Of a stretch of 64,000 bases of DNA, positions 8,790-17,891 are shown in pieces. The notes under the pieces were generated by a model. It worked only from the letters and a program-made list of their open reading frames with translations, did no database searches and was not told where the DNA came from. The translations under genes and the position numbers were made by a program. Source of the DNA: Desulfarculaceae bacterium (GTDB lineage: Bacteria; Desulfobacterota; Desulfarculia; Desulfarculales; Desulfarculaceae); contig JAHLKT010000002.1 in the NCBI GenBank assembly GCA_020444545.1, forward strand, positions 62,001 to 126,000, given 5' to 3'. Each line of letters starts with the position of its first letter. Position 1 is the first letter of the stretch.

Positions 8790-9827
8790 CTAGCGCCGGC
8801 CCGAGCGCAGGCTGGAAAGGCTCAGGCCCCGCCGGGTCATCTCGATGAGCCCGGCGGCCACCACCGGGAAGTAGAGGCAGGCCCAGAAAAGCAGGCTGTA
8901 GGCCGCGGCACGCTCCTGGTCGGCCCCGGCCATCATCAAGGCCCAGGTCACCGCCAGCTGGGTGGTGCCGATGTAGCCCGGTCCGGCGGGCACCGCCGCG
9001 GCCAGCATACCCCCGGCCAGGACCATGGCCGCCATCAAGAGGCTGTGGGGCAGGCCCACCGCCGGGAGGAAAAGGTAACCGGCCAGGTACATGAGCAGCC
9101 ACAGGGCCACGGACTGGGCCAGCAGCAGGGGCAGGTGACGCCCCCGGCCCAGCAGGGCCAGGCCCTGGGTGAAGTGGGCCAACACCTCGGCCACCTTCTG
9201 GCCCAGCTTGGGCGAGAGCCGCCCGGCCAGCCCGGCCAGCCAGCCCACCGTGGCCGTGGGCCAGCGGTACAGGGCTCCCAGCACGGCCAGCACTCCCAAA
9301 TACGCCGCCAGCAGGCTCAGCCCTGCGGCCCGCAGATAGATCACGTTGAAGGGCCCGGCCTGGGCGGCGGGGTCGGTGAAGATCAGGGCCGCGAAGAAGA
9401 AGGCCAGGATGGTCATGCCGTCCAGGATGCGCTCGATGACCAGGGTGGCCAGGGCGCTGGAGGCCGGGACCCCGCTGATGCGGTCGGCCGCGTAGGCCCT
9501 GACCAGCTCGCCCAAACGGGCGGGCAGGATGTTGTTGGCCATGAAGCCGATGAGGTTGGCCGAATATAGATCGCCCACCAGGCAGCGCTTGACCGGGCCC
9601 AGGAGCACCTGCCAGCGTTGGGAACGCAGATAGAAGATCCAGGCCTGGAGGGCCGTCACCATGAGGACGTAGAGGGGATTGAGGCCCTTGATGAGCATCC
9701 ACATCCCTTCCAGGTCCACCCGGCCCAACAGCCAGATGAGGCAGGCGGCGCTGATGGCCAAGCCCCCCAGGAGCTGCCACTTCACGCGGGTAGCTCCCGG
9801 CGAGGGCGACGCGGCGGCTGGGGGCAT
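8790..9827 (-). CDS. Flippase-like / LPG synthase transmembrane domain protein (second copy)
   Basis: 345 residues with about eight membrane helices. Family motifs are FYLRSQRWQVLL, NNILPARLGELVRAYAADR, ATLVIERILDGM, and a late GPGYIGTTQLAV, matching UPF0104/AglD-type proteins. It is a paralogue of the protein at 4636-5628 and has the same ARLGELVRAY core. It sits directly between two minus-strand GT-C genes that carry discoidin domains, which suggests a role in presenting or flipping the lipid-linked sugar that those enzymes use. That role is an inference from context. Confidence 0.8.
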   Translation of the reverse strand: MPPAAASPSPGATRVKWQLLGGLAISAACLIWLLGRVDLEGMWMLIKGLNPLYVLMVTALQAWIFYLRSQRWQVLLGPVKRCLVGDLYSANLIGFMANNILPARLGELVRAYAADRISGVPASSALATLVIERILDGMTILAFFFAALIFTDPAAQAGPFNVIYLRAAGLSLLAAYLGVLAVLGALYRWPTATVGWLAGLAGRLSPKLGQKVAEVLAHFTQGLALLGRGRHLPLLLAQSVALWLLMYLAGYLFLPAVGLPHSLLMAAMVLAGGMLAAAVPAGPGYIGTTQLAVTWALMMAGADQERAAAYSLLFWACLYFPVVAAGLIEMTRRGLSLSSLRSGRR

Positions 9828-9925
9828 GGATGGGTCATGGGGCTCTCCTGCCTGGGTGGCGGACTTTACTGGAGTGTAAAGGCGGGGTTGCCCGAAAACA
9901 AGGGGTTAGGTTGGGCGAGAGGGGC

Positions 9926-12205
9926 TTAGGTGCTGCTGCCCTTCGGCGAGGGGCGCCCGGGGTGCTTCAGCAGGGCGGCAGCCTTTTCGCGTCCCTTGCG
10001 CACCGCTTCCAGTTGGAGGCGCAGCGGCTCTTCCCACTGGGGGGCGGCTTCGGCGGCGGCCCTTAGGTGCCCCATGAGCACCGGCCAATCTACCTGGGAG
10101 GCCCAGAAGCGGGCAAAGGCGCTGTGCCCGCCCGGGAAGGGCGCGGTGGGACGCTGGTGCCAGGCGGCCAGGGCCTGCCTGCCTCGGGCCAGCTGCTCCA
10201 TGGCCTCGCCGGGCCACGCCTGGGGCTGCTCCGCCGGGCGGTAGACAAAGGCCTCGGCCACCTCCAGGGGCGGCCAGTTGCGCTGGCTGGGCTTGCAGGT
10301 GATGCGCAGCCAGCGGGCCCGGGTGGGCGCGAAGTTGAACTGCAAGGCGGGAACCGGCTCCAGCTTGACCCGGCGGCCCCGCCAGCTCAACCCGGCCATG
10401 CAGGCCTTGCCTCCGGCGATCTTTCGCCAGGTCAGGCCGTCGGTGGAGCCTTCCACCAGCACCTCGTAGTGCATCCCCGGGCGGCCCTTCCATTCGGGGC
10501 CGGGCAACAGCGACAGCCGGGCCAGCTCCCGGGGCTGGCCCAGATCCAAAAACAGCATGGAGTCGTGTTTGGGGCTGGCCTTCCAGACTGTGGCCAGGTC
10601 GCGATCGGCCACGGGCGCGGCCCCCTCGCCGAAGCCCGCCGGCCGCCAGGAGGTGCTGGGCACCGGGGCCAGCACCGGGGCGGGCGGGAAGTCGTGCCAC
10701 ATCACGTAATCGTCCACCTGCAGGGGCTCCTTCCAGGCGCCCAGGCGCTTGAGGGACTGCTCCATGATCCCGGGCGGGGGCACGGCCAGGCGCTGGTGGG
10801 TGACCAGGGCGGGACGAGCCGAGCGGTCCACCCGCTTGAGGTGGGAGCTGTTGCGCGCTCCGAAGAAGTCCGCCGCCAGGATGCGCCCCTCGCTCTCGAA
10901 GGTGAGCGGCAGGGCCACCCGGCCGTGGGCGTAGGCGAAGCTCACCCCCTCGCCGTCAAGCTTGTCCATGGCCGCCTCCACCGGGCGGCGGGGCTGGTCC
11001 TGATGGCGATCCATATAGAGCAGATGGGTGTAGAGATTGAAGGCCATGAGCCCGGTGAGCAACACCGCCCCGGCCGGGGCCCGCCAGGCCCACAGCCGCC
11101 GGAGCCACAGGGCGGCCAGCACGGTCACCGGCACCATAAGGGGCGCGGCGTAGCGCATGATGGCCTTGTGGCCGTAGCCGCTGGAGGCGTGGATGAACAA
11201 TAGGGCCAACAGGGTAAGGGCGATGATGTCGACGGGGCCTTGCCAGGGCCACTGGCGCCGCCAGGCCCGCCGGGCCCAGTTCGCGGCCGTGGCCAGGGCC
11301 AGGACGGCGGCGGGCAGATAGACCAGGAGCAGCACCACCCAGGGCAGGGCCGAGGGCATGTCCCCGGCCACGCTGCGGCCGTCCCACCAGGCCCCGGTGA
11401 GGGCGCGGGTCCAGACGTTTTGCATGAGCATGGCTGCGTTGGAGCCCAGGCGCTCCAAGTGCGAGCCGCCCAGCTGCACCATGGTCAGCCAGTCGTGCTC
11501 CAGGTTCCACAGGATCAGCGGCGAAGCCCCGGCCAGGGCGCCCGCGCCCAAACACCAGGGGCCCGCGCCCAGCAGCCAGGCGGGGCGGGCCAGCACCAGG
11601 CCCAGCCCGGCCGCGGCCAACAGAGGCAGGGCCATGAGGCTGGACCACAGGCCCAAGCCCGCGGCCAGGCCCAGGCCCAAAGAGAACAGGGCGGGACGGC
11701 GGGCCCGGCCCGAGGCCAGGCGCATCACCCCCCAGAGCACCACCGCTCCGGCCACCACCGCCTCCAGATGACCGCCGGTCACGTAAACCCCCTGGAAGCT
11801 CATAAACAGGGGGGGCAGGGACCACAGGGCCCCGGCCAGCACCCCGGTCCACCAACCGCCCACCGCCCGGCCCAGGCCGAACAGGGCCAGGACCCCCAGG
11901 GAGCCGTAGATAAGAAGCACCAGGCGCAGCAGGAAGGTGGAGGGCCCGAAGAGCTGGAACAGCCCGGCGGCCAAATAGGCCTCCATGGTGCCCATGTAGG
12001 GTTGGCCCCAGAAAAGCAGGTGGTGGTTGCCCCGCATGATGTCCAGGGCCATGAGCCCGGTCACCGCCTCGTCGTAGTCCACCTGGCTCAGCGAGGGGCT
12101 GCTGATGAGCCAGAGGCGCACCACCCAATAGAGCAGGACCAGTCCGGCCAGGACCAGCGCGGTGATATGGGAGGATGCGCGGGGGTGGCTTGGGTTAGGG
12201 TGCAT
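9926..12205 (-). CDS. GT-C membrane glycosyltransferase with C-terminal discoidin-like domain (paralogue)
   Basis: 759 residues. The N-terminal membrane region (about ten helices) carries VDYDEAVTGLMALDI and FWGQPYMGTMEAYLA, the same signature as in the 6447 gene. A soluble middle part contains VSFAYAHGR. Residues about 535-652 form a discoidin-like domain (VADRDLATVW, LFLDLGQPREL, LVEGSTDGLTWRKIAGG, RARWLRITCKPS). A short Ala/Lys/Glu-rich tail follows. Its start overlaps the stop of the upstream polyprenol-phosphate sugar synthase gene (TAATG), so the lipid-linked donor made by that enzyme is its likely substrate. Confidence 0.82.
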   Translation of the reverse strand: MHPNPSHPRASSHITALVLAGLVLLYWVVRLWLISSPSLSQVDYDEAVTGLMALDIMRGNHHLLFWGQPYMGTMEAYLAAGLFQLFGPSTFLLRLVLLIYGSLGVLALFGLGRAVGGWWTGVLAGALWSLPPLFMSFQGVYVTGGHLEAVVAGAVVLWGVMRLASGRARRPALFSLGLGLAAGLGLWSSLMALPLLAAAGLGLVLARPAWLLGAGPWCLGAGALAGASPLILWNLEHDWLTMVQLGGSHLERLGSNAAMLMQNVWTRALTGAWWDGRSVAGDMPSALPWVVLLLVYLPAAVLALATAANWARRAWRRQWPWQGPVDIIALTLLALLFIHASSGYGHKAIMRYAAPLMVPVTVLAALWLRRLWAWRAPAGAVLLTGLMAFNLYTHLLYMDRHQDQPRRPVEAAMDKLDGEGVSFAYAHGRVALPLTFESEGRILAADFFGARNSSHLKRVDRSARPALVTHQRLAVPPPGIMEQSLKRLGAWKEPLQVDDYVMWHDFPPAPVLAPVPSTSWRPAGFGEGAAPVADRDLATVWKASPKHDSMLFLDLGQPRELARLSLLPGPEWKGRPGMHYEVLVEGSTDGLTWRKIAGGKACMAGLSWRGRRVKLEPVPALQFNFAPTRARWLRITCKPSQRNWPPLEVAEAFVYRPAEQPQAWPGEAMEQLARGRQALAAWHQRPTAPFPGGHSAFARFWASQVDWPVLMGHLRAAAEAAPQWEEPLRLQLEAVRKGREKAAALLKHPGRPSPKGSST

Positions 12206-12936
12206 TACTCCGGCGGATGTTCCTTGGGGTCGTAGTTCAGGCTGAAGCGCAAACGCCAGACGTTGAGGAATGCCTCCAGGGCGATGCTGCCGGTCAGCTT
12301 GGACTGGCCCACCCGGCGGTCCTCGAAGATGATGGGCACCTCGGCGAAGCGGCAGCCCAAAAGGTGGGCCCTATAGGTCATCTCCGACAGGGCGGCGAAA
12401 CCCCCGGCCTTGAGAGTGGCCAGCTCCAAGCGGGCCAGGATCTCGCGCGGCCAGACCTTGTAGGCCCCGGTGAGGTCGTTGACCGGCAGGCCCAAGACGG
12501 TGCCCACGTAGATGCTGGCCCCCCGCGAGAGGATGCGGCGGCCTAGGCCCCAGTTCTTCACCCCGCCACCGGGCACGTAGCGGCTGCCGATGGCGATGGC
12601 CCCGGTGCGGGCCGCTTCCACCAAGGCGGGCAGGCGGCTGGGATGGTGCGAGAAGTCCGCGTCCATCTGGGCCAGCAAGGGGGCGTCGCTGTTGTTCAGC
12701 GCCCAGGTGAAGCCCTCGCGGTAGGCGGTGCCCAGGCCCTGCTTGCCGGGCCGGTGCAGGACCGTGATGCGGGGGTTCTCCCGGGCCAGCTCGTCGGCCA
12801 GCTCGCCGGTGCCGTCCGGGGAGTTGTCGTCCACCACCAGGATTCCCAGGTCCAGACCCAGACCGAAAAGGGCCTCGCTGAGCGGGCGCAGGTTATCGGC
12901 CTCATTGTAGGTAGGTATTACGACCAGGGTTTCCAT
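12205..12936 (-). CDS. Polyprenol-phosphate mannose (DPM1-like) synthase
   Basis: 243 residues, very close to the DPM1 family: LVVIPTYNEADNL, ILVVDDNSPDGTGELAD, then QMDADFSHHP (DxD metal site), AIGSRYVPGGGVKNW and DLTGAYKVWPR. It transfers mannose or glucose from an NDP-sugar to polyprenyl phosphate on the cytoplasmic face. No membrane helices are visible, as in bacterial Ppm1 catalytic domains. It is coupled by a TAATG overlap to the GT-C gene that probably consumes the product. Confidence 0.92.
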   Translation of the reverse strand: METLVVIPTYNEADNLRPLSEALFGLGLDLGILVVDDNSPDGTGELADELARENPRITVLHRPGKQGLGTAYREGFTWALNNSDAPLLAQMDADFSHHPSRLPALVEAARTGAIAIGSRYVPGGGVKNWGLGRRILSRGASIYVGTVLGLPVNDLTGAYKVWPREILARLELATLKAGGFAALSEMTYRAHLLGCRFAEVPIIFEDRRVGQSKLTGSIALEAFLNVWRLRFSLNYDPKEHPPE

Positions 12937-13091
12937 GGGCAGTGGCGATCATCCAGGAAGGCGGTGAACTTTGATCCGGCAAGTCTATAGAAAAACCGCC
13001 GCCACGCCAAGCATTTCCGGCCTTCGTCTTGACTGGCGAGCCCCCGCGAAAATATAGTTCCTTAGTGAGTTTTCAAAAGCTTAGGAGCTGT

Positions 13092-14966
13092 GTGGTCTCA
13101 TCTCGTCCACTCAAGACCTTCTGGCCCACGGCCGCCTTCCTCCTCGGCCTGGCGTGGTACCTGCGCCTGCCTTGGTTGCTCAAAGCCGACAAATTTTTGG
13201 ACGCGGATCACTCGGTGTGGGGGCTCATGGCCCGTCACATCGCCCAGGGCCTAGCCTGGCCCTACTACATGTACGGCCAGGGCTACATGGGCAGCAGCGA
13301 GGCCATTTTCCTGGCCCCTCTCTTCGCCTGGTTCGGGGCCAGCCCCACGGTAATGGCCTGGGCCATGACCGGCCTGTCCCTGGTGATATTGCTTTTAGCC
13401 GCGCTCCTGGTCCGCCGTCTGGCAGGGCCAAGGATGGCCCTGGCCACCCTGGCCCTGGCCGCCTTGGCTCCGCCCTTTTTCATTCGCCTGGGGCTTTTGT
13501 CCTACGGCGGCTATCACGCGGTGCTCTTGTGGGGGGTCTTGCTCTGGCTGCTGTGGAGCCGGGTGTATCTGCCCCTGGACGACCCCCAACCGGGGCGCTG
13601 GGCCTGGCGCCTGTGGCTCATGGGCGCCCTGTGCGCGGTGGGCTGGTGGACCTGGACCTTCTTCTGGCTGCTGGTGTTCCCCCTGCTGGCCTGCCACGCG
13701 GCCTACCTGGCCGGACGCCTGGGCCGGGTGCGGGCCGGCCGCCCCTTTTGGGCTCCCGCCAGGGGATGGGATCTGGCCGGGGCCATCGCCCTCGGGTTGG
13801 GGCTGGTCTACCTGGCCTATGCCCTGGCCGTGATCAGCGCGGGGCGCGAGGTGAGTTGGCCTCTCCTGCCCGGAGTCAGCCTGCAAAACGACCCCCACCT
13901 GGCTCTGCGCCAGGATTTACCCATCGCCCTGGGCTTCATGGGCCTGGGGCTTTTGCTTTGGCTGGGGCCGCGCCTGCGGCGGGCCCGGCGGCGTCCGCCT
14001 GGCGGGGCCCGCCAACTCCGGCGCGAGCGCCTGGGCCGGGCGGGCCTGGTTCATCTGGGCGGGCTGCTGGCCTTCGGGAGCGGCTTGGTCCTCAAGCAGG
14101 GCGGCGACGTCTGGTACCGGCACAGCGATATGGCCGCCTGGGGCAGCTACGTGCCGCCCCTGCTGCCCGCCGGATCGGAGCGCCTCTGGGCCAACCTGAA
14201 GGTGGTGGCTGGCAGCATGGTGCCCGAGGCCTGGTCGCCCCACCCGCCCCTGGCCGCCGCGTGGCTGGCCTGGATGTTGTTCGGGGCCACTCTGGCCGCC
14301 GCCCTGGCCGCGTTGGGCTCGCGCCTTGTGGCCGCGCGCAAGCGGGGCCTGATCGCGGCCCTGGGCGAGGACTGGCTGGCCTTTGCCTGCGCGGTCTCCT
14401 ATTTGGCCCTCCTGGCCGCTCTGATCTTCAGCACGGCCACGGTGGACCGCAACAATGTGCGCTATTTCTTCGAGAGCATCCTGTGGTGGCCGTTCTTGCT
14501 GGCCTGGGGGGTGCGCGCCCTGTATCGCCGGGCGCGCTGGGCCGGGTGGGTGGGCGGGAGCGCCTTGGCCGGGGTGTTGCTGGCCTCGGCCCTGGTGGTG
14601 TGTTTGCATCCAGCCTTTTGGCGCACCACCTCCTGGCGCGAGCCCTACGGGCCCCTGCTGCGCTATCTGCAACAAGAGAAGGTGACGCGGGGATGGGCCG
14701 ACTATTGGGTGGGCAACCGGCTGACCTTCCTGACCCAGGAAAAGCTCATCTTCGCCATGGACCGGCGCTACGACACCTCTTTACAGCGCTACCATCCCTA
14801 CTACTACGCGGTGAAGGACGCCGCGCGGCAGGCCTATTTGTTCCGTAAGGGCATTGACGACGCGGCCCTGGAGCGGGTGCGCCGCGACCTGAAGAACAAG
14901 CGCGAGCCTTTCACGGAAAAAGACCTGGGCGCCTACCGGGTGATCCTGGTGGAGAACCGGAGCTAG
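13092..14966 (+). CDS. GT-C membrane glycosyltransferase without discoidin domain
   Basis: About 624 residues if translated from GTG 13092, which has AGGAG 4 nt upstream; a TTG at 13029 is possible but lacks a ribosome binding site. The N-terminus has LDADHSVWGLMARHIAQG and MYGQGYMGSSEA, the signature shared with the proteins at 6447 and 9926. Around ten membrane helices follow, and the C-terminal soluble part (WADYWVGNRLTFLTQEK) resembles the post-membrane segment of those proteins but ends before any discoidin domain. Its stop overlaps the stop of the convergent YfhO-like gene by 4 nt (CTAG). Confidence 0.8.
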   Translation: MVSSRPLKTFWPTAAFLLGLAWYLRLPWLLKADKFLDADHSVWGLMARHIAQGLAWPYYMYGQGYMGSSEAIFLAPLFAWFGASPTVMAWAMTGLSLVILLLAALLVRRLAGPRMALATLALAALAPPFFIRLGLLSYGGYHAVLLWGVLLWLLWSRVYLPLDDPQPGRWAWRLWLMGALCAVGWWTWTFFWLLVFPLLACHAAYLAGRLGRVRAGRPFWAPARGWDLAGAIALGLGLVYLAYALAVISAGREVSWPLLPGVSLQNDPHLALRQDLPIALGFMGLGLLLWLGPRLRRARRRPPGGARQLRRERLGRAGLVHLGGLLAFGSGLVLKQGGDVWYRHSDMAAWGSYVPPLLPAGSERLWANLKVVAGSMVPEAWSPHPPLAAAWLAWMLFGATLAAALAALGSRLVAARKRGLIAALGEDWLAFACAVSYLALLAALIFSTATVDRNNVRYFFESILWWPFLLAWGVRALYRRARWAGWVGGSALAGVLLASALVVCLHPAFWRTTSWREPYGPLLRYLQQEKVTRGWADYWVGNRLTFLTQEKLIFAMDRRYDTSLQRYHPYYYAVKDAARQAYLFRKGIDDAALERVRRDLKNKREPFTEKDLGAYRVILVENRS

Positions 14967-17620
14967 GCCCGCTTGGCCTTCCTGCGGCGGCGCAGCCACA
15001 GTCCGCCCCCGACCAGACCCAGCACCAGCAGCGGCGGCACGGCCAGGGAGGCCTTGACCAAAGGCTCGTCGTAGACCAGGGTCACCTGGTGCTCTCCGGC
15101 GGGCACGGCCACGGCCTGCAAGAAGCCGTAGGCCTGGCGGATGGGCGCGGCCTGGCCGTCCACTTGGGCCGACCAGCCGTGGTAGGCGCTCTGGCTGAGC
15201 ACCAGCCAGCCGGGGCGCCGGGCCGAGACCTTGAGCCTGGCGTTCTGGCTGTCCCAGCTCTCCACCGCGACCCTGCCGCCGGGATCGGCTGTCTGACCCT
15301 GGGGAGCCCGCCAGCCGGGCGGGGCCTTGCGGAAGACCACCGTGCGCGAGGGGTCCGCCGACTTGAGCACGTGCAAATACTCCCAGATGGGCTCCACCAC
15401 CGCCGCGCGGGACACGAACCAGGCCCGGCCCAGGTAGTCGCGGTTGACCAGCATCCCCCGGGGGCCGGGCTTCAGGTTGGGCCGGTCGTACTGGAAGCGG
15501 CCGTCGGCCTCCAGGCCATAGAGGCGGATCATGGCCTTGGGATGGGTGGAGCTCAGGATGATGGTGTCGCCCTTGGCCCCGGCCGGAGCAGTCAGCTCCA
15601 GGCTTTGCCCGTTGACCTCCTTGCCAAGGCGCAGGGGCCAGGCGGCGGTTATGCGACCCTGGTCGGCCAGGGCCACCCGGGCCACCTCCTCGCCTGGCCT
15701 GGCCTGGCCTGCCAAGGGGGCCTCGGCCACCAGGCGCAGCTTGGCCACCGGGCCGGGCTGGTCCAGGCGCACCGCCGACTGGCTGTAGCCGCAGAGGAAC
15801 CACTGTTCGCAATGGGAATCGACCATGGGGCTGTCCGGGGCCACCAGCTTCACCGCCCAGAGGTTCAAAAAGCGCGGGTTGCTCTCCGAGCGCCGCCAGG
15901 TCTGCCAGAAGCCCAGGGGCAGGCGGCGGTCCATGTACCCGCCGGGCGGGTTGATGAAGTCGAGATGGGTCAGATAGATGGGGTACTGGTAGCCCATGGC
16001 GTCGGGGCCGCGCCCCGCCAGCACCCGGCCCCGCTCCGGCCCCCCGGCCAGGCGGGCCAGCTCGCGGTAGGCAGCCTCCTGGGCGGGTTTGGGCCGAGTG
16101 GGGTCGCTGCGGCGCACCGGGTCGCCGCCCACCATGACCGGGGTGTGGTAGAAGCCCAGGTCGAGGGCCACCAGGGCCACCAGCACCAGGGCCACCAGGC
16201 GGGGCGAGGCCTCCTGGGAGCGGCGCACCACCGCCCACCAGATAACCCCCAGATTGAACAGCAACCAGGTAAGCAGGCTGGCCAGGGGCAGGGTGTAGCG
16301 CCAAGGGTAGGGCAGCAGGCCGCTGCTCTCCACGGCCATGCTCAGCAAGAGCGTGCCGAAGATGATGGCGGCCATCACCGCCAGCACCCGGCGCAACGCG
16401 GCCAGCTCCGGGGGCCGCGCCTGGGTCATCAGCCAGCGCAGGCCGAAGCCGGCCAGCACCAGCAGGGCCAGGTGCAGCAGGAACATCCAGCGCACCGTTT
16501 CCCGGAACAGGCCGTAGCCGGGCAGAACGTCGACCAACACTTTGTGCAGGCCCAGGTTGTTGCCCATCATCAAGACGATGCCCAACAGGCCCAGGAGCTT
16601 GTAGAAGCCGGCCTCCCGGCCGCGCACCCACACCACGGCCATCATGGCCAGGGCCAGGGGGATGAGGCCCACGTAGGCGGTGTTCTCGGCGTGGCCTTGC
16701 AAAAGGCGCGGGGCCAGGAAATAGAACAGCACCCACCAGTCGCCCGAGCCCTGGGCGATGAAGTCGCGCCGCTGGGCCCCCACCAGGGCCCGGGTGTCGT
16801 GCGCCCCGATGGGGTCGCCCAGGGTCTGGGCCAGGTGCACCAGGTTGGGCAGGGCCCAGATCAGCGAGGCCCCGGCCATTAACAGGAAAGGCAGCGCTCC
16901 CCGGCGCCAGGCCGAGCGCCAGCCGTTGGTTTGCAGCTCGTCGATGGCTGCGTAGAGGCAGTAGATGCTGGCCCCCAGGCCCACATAGTAGAAGATCTGG
17001 GGGATGCCGCCCATGAAGCTCCAGCCCAGGAACAACCCGGCCCAGGCCGCGTTGATGAGGCTCTTGCCATGGCGGGCCCGGTGCAAAAACAACAGCACCA
17101 GGGGCGCCCAGCAGAAGGTCTGGATCATCATGGAGTGTTCGCTGTGGGCGGTTACGACGCCCATGCAGCCCATGACCACGCCCATGACCGTGGCCGCCGC
17201 CCGGCCCAGGCCGAGCTGGAGCCCCAGCATAAAGGCCCCGAAGGCGGCCAGGGAGCAGTAGGCGGTGAGCACCACCTGGAGGTAGTCCGAGCGCAGCAGG
17301 CCGCCTTCCAGGAAGAAGGTGTTGAGCAGCGACAGGGGGTTGAACAGGTCGAACAGATACTCCATGAAGGGCAGGCCGGTGGCCATGAGCGGGTCCCACA
17401 AGAGCAGCTTGCCCTCGGCCAGGCCCCGGTAGAAGTAGGCCCGTTGGGAAGTGAGCTCCAGGAAGTCGCGGCCCAGGAACAGGCGGTAGTCCAGCTCGGG
17501 ATAGATGTATAGCCAGCGTTGCAGCCAAGGAAGGAGAATCACCAAGGCGGCCCCGGCCAGGGTCCACCACAGGGCGGCATTGGCCTGCACGGGGACGATG
17601 GGGCTGCGTTTTGGGGCCAT
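14963..17620 (-). CDS. YfhO-family bacterial membrane protein
   Basis: 885 residues. It starts with one membrane helix and then a periplasmic motif (LGRDFLELTSQRAYFYRGLAEG-like region near residues 50-72, then LLLWDPLMATGLPF), followed by many helices and a large C-terminal soluble region. The C-terminal segment VLSQSAYHGWSAQVDG and the following VPAGEHQVTLVYDEP are the classic YfhO ending. YfhO proteins are linked to glycosylation of teichoic acids or other surface polymers in Gram-positives, and the family is assumed to be GT-C related. AAAGGAG precedes the ATG. A Lys/Arg-rich tail (RRRRKAKRA) ends the protein in the cytoplasm. Confidence 0.82.
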   Translation of the reverse strand: MAPKRSPIVPVQANAALWWTLAGAALVILLPWLQRWLYIYPELDYRLFLGRDFLELTSQRAYFYRGLAEGKLLLWDPLMATGLPFMEYLFDLFNPLSLLNTFFLEGGLLRSDYLQVVLTAYCSLAAFGAFMLGLQLGLGRAAATVMGVVMGCMGVVTAHSEHSMMIQTFCWAPLVLLFLHRARHGKSLINAAWAGLFLGWSFMGGIPQIFYYVGLGASIYCLYAAIDELQTNGWRSAWRRGALPFLLMAGASLIWALPNLVHLAQTLGDPIGAHDTRALVGAQRRDFIAQGSGDWWVLFYFLAPRLLQGHAENTAYVGLIPLALAMMAVVWVRGREAGFYKLLGLLGIVLMMGNNLGLHKVLVDVLPGYGLFRETVRWMFLLHLALLVLAGFGLRWLMTQARPPELAALRRVLAVMAAIIFGTLLLSMAVESSGLLPYPWRYTLPLASLLTWLLFNLGVIWWAVVRRSQEASPRLVALVLVALVALDLGFYHTPVMVGGDPVRRSDPTRPKPAQEAAYRELARLAGGPERGRVLAGRGPDAMGYQYPIYLTHLDFINPPGGYMDRRLPLGFWQTWRRSESNPRFLNLWAVKLVAPDSPMVDSHCEQWFLCGYSQSAVRLDQPGPVAKLRLVAEAPLAGQARPGEEVARVALADQGRITAAWPLRLGKEVNGQSLELTAPAGAKGDTIILSSTHPKAMIRLYGLEADGRFQYDRPNLKPGPRGMLVNRDYLGRAWFVSRAAVVEPIWEYLHVLKSADPSRTVVFRKAPPGWRAPQGQTADPGGRVAVESWDSQNARLKVSARRPGWLVLSQSAYHGWSAQVDGQAAPIRQAYGFLQAVAVPAGEHQVTLVYDEPLVKASLAVPPLLVLGLVGGGLWLRRRRKAKRA

Positions 17621-17891
17621 GGGCAGATTTCTCCTTTGCGGACACCAGGAGGATCAATTCCCAGTTAAACCCTTAGGTGGGGGCTATGTCAATAATGCCA
17701 AGGCATTGATTGTGCGGTCTAAAACTCCTGCGGTCTCTTGTGGGGCAAGCGGGGCTGGGCTAAGATGGGCCCCTAGGCGGCGGCCCCCTCCGTGGCTGCC
17801 CCTTGGCGAAGGGCTTCCCTGGACGGGCCGCCTCTGCCAAGATAGGCTTTCAGACAGGGCCGATGGGGCCGGGCGCGGGAGGGAGGATCAC

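Noticed and set aside
9861-9878. CTTTAC...GTAAAG hairpin between 8790 and 9926 genes as terminator
   Set aside because: The stem is only 6 bp, AT-rich and has no T run on either strand.
15089-16882. 597-codon plus-strand open frame inside the YfhO-like gene
   Set aside because: Antisense frame in GC-rich DNA. The product is His/Gln/Gly-rich with no recognisable domain, while the minus strand encodes a full YfhO protein.
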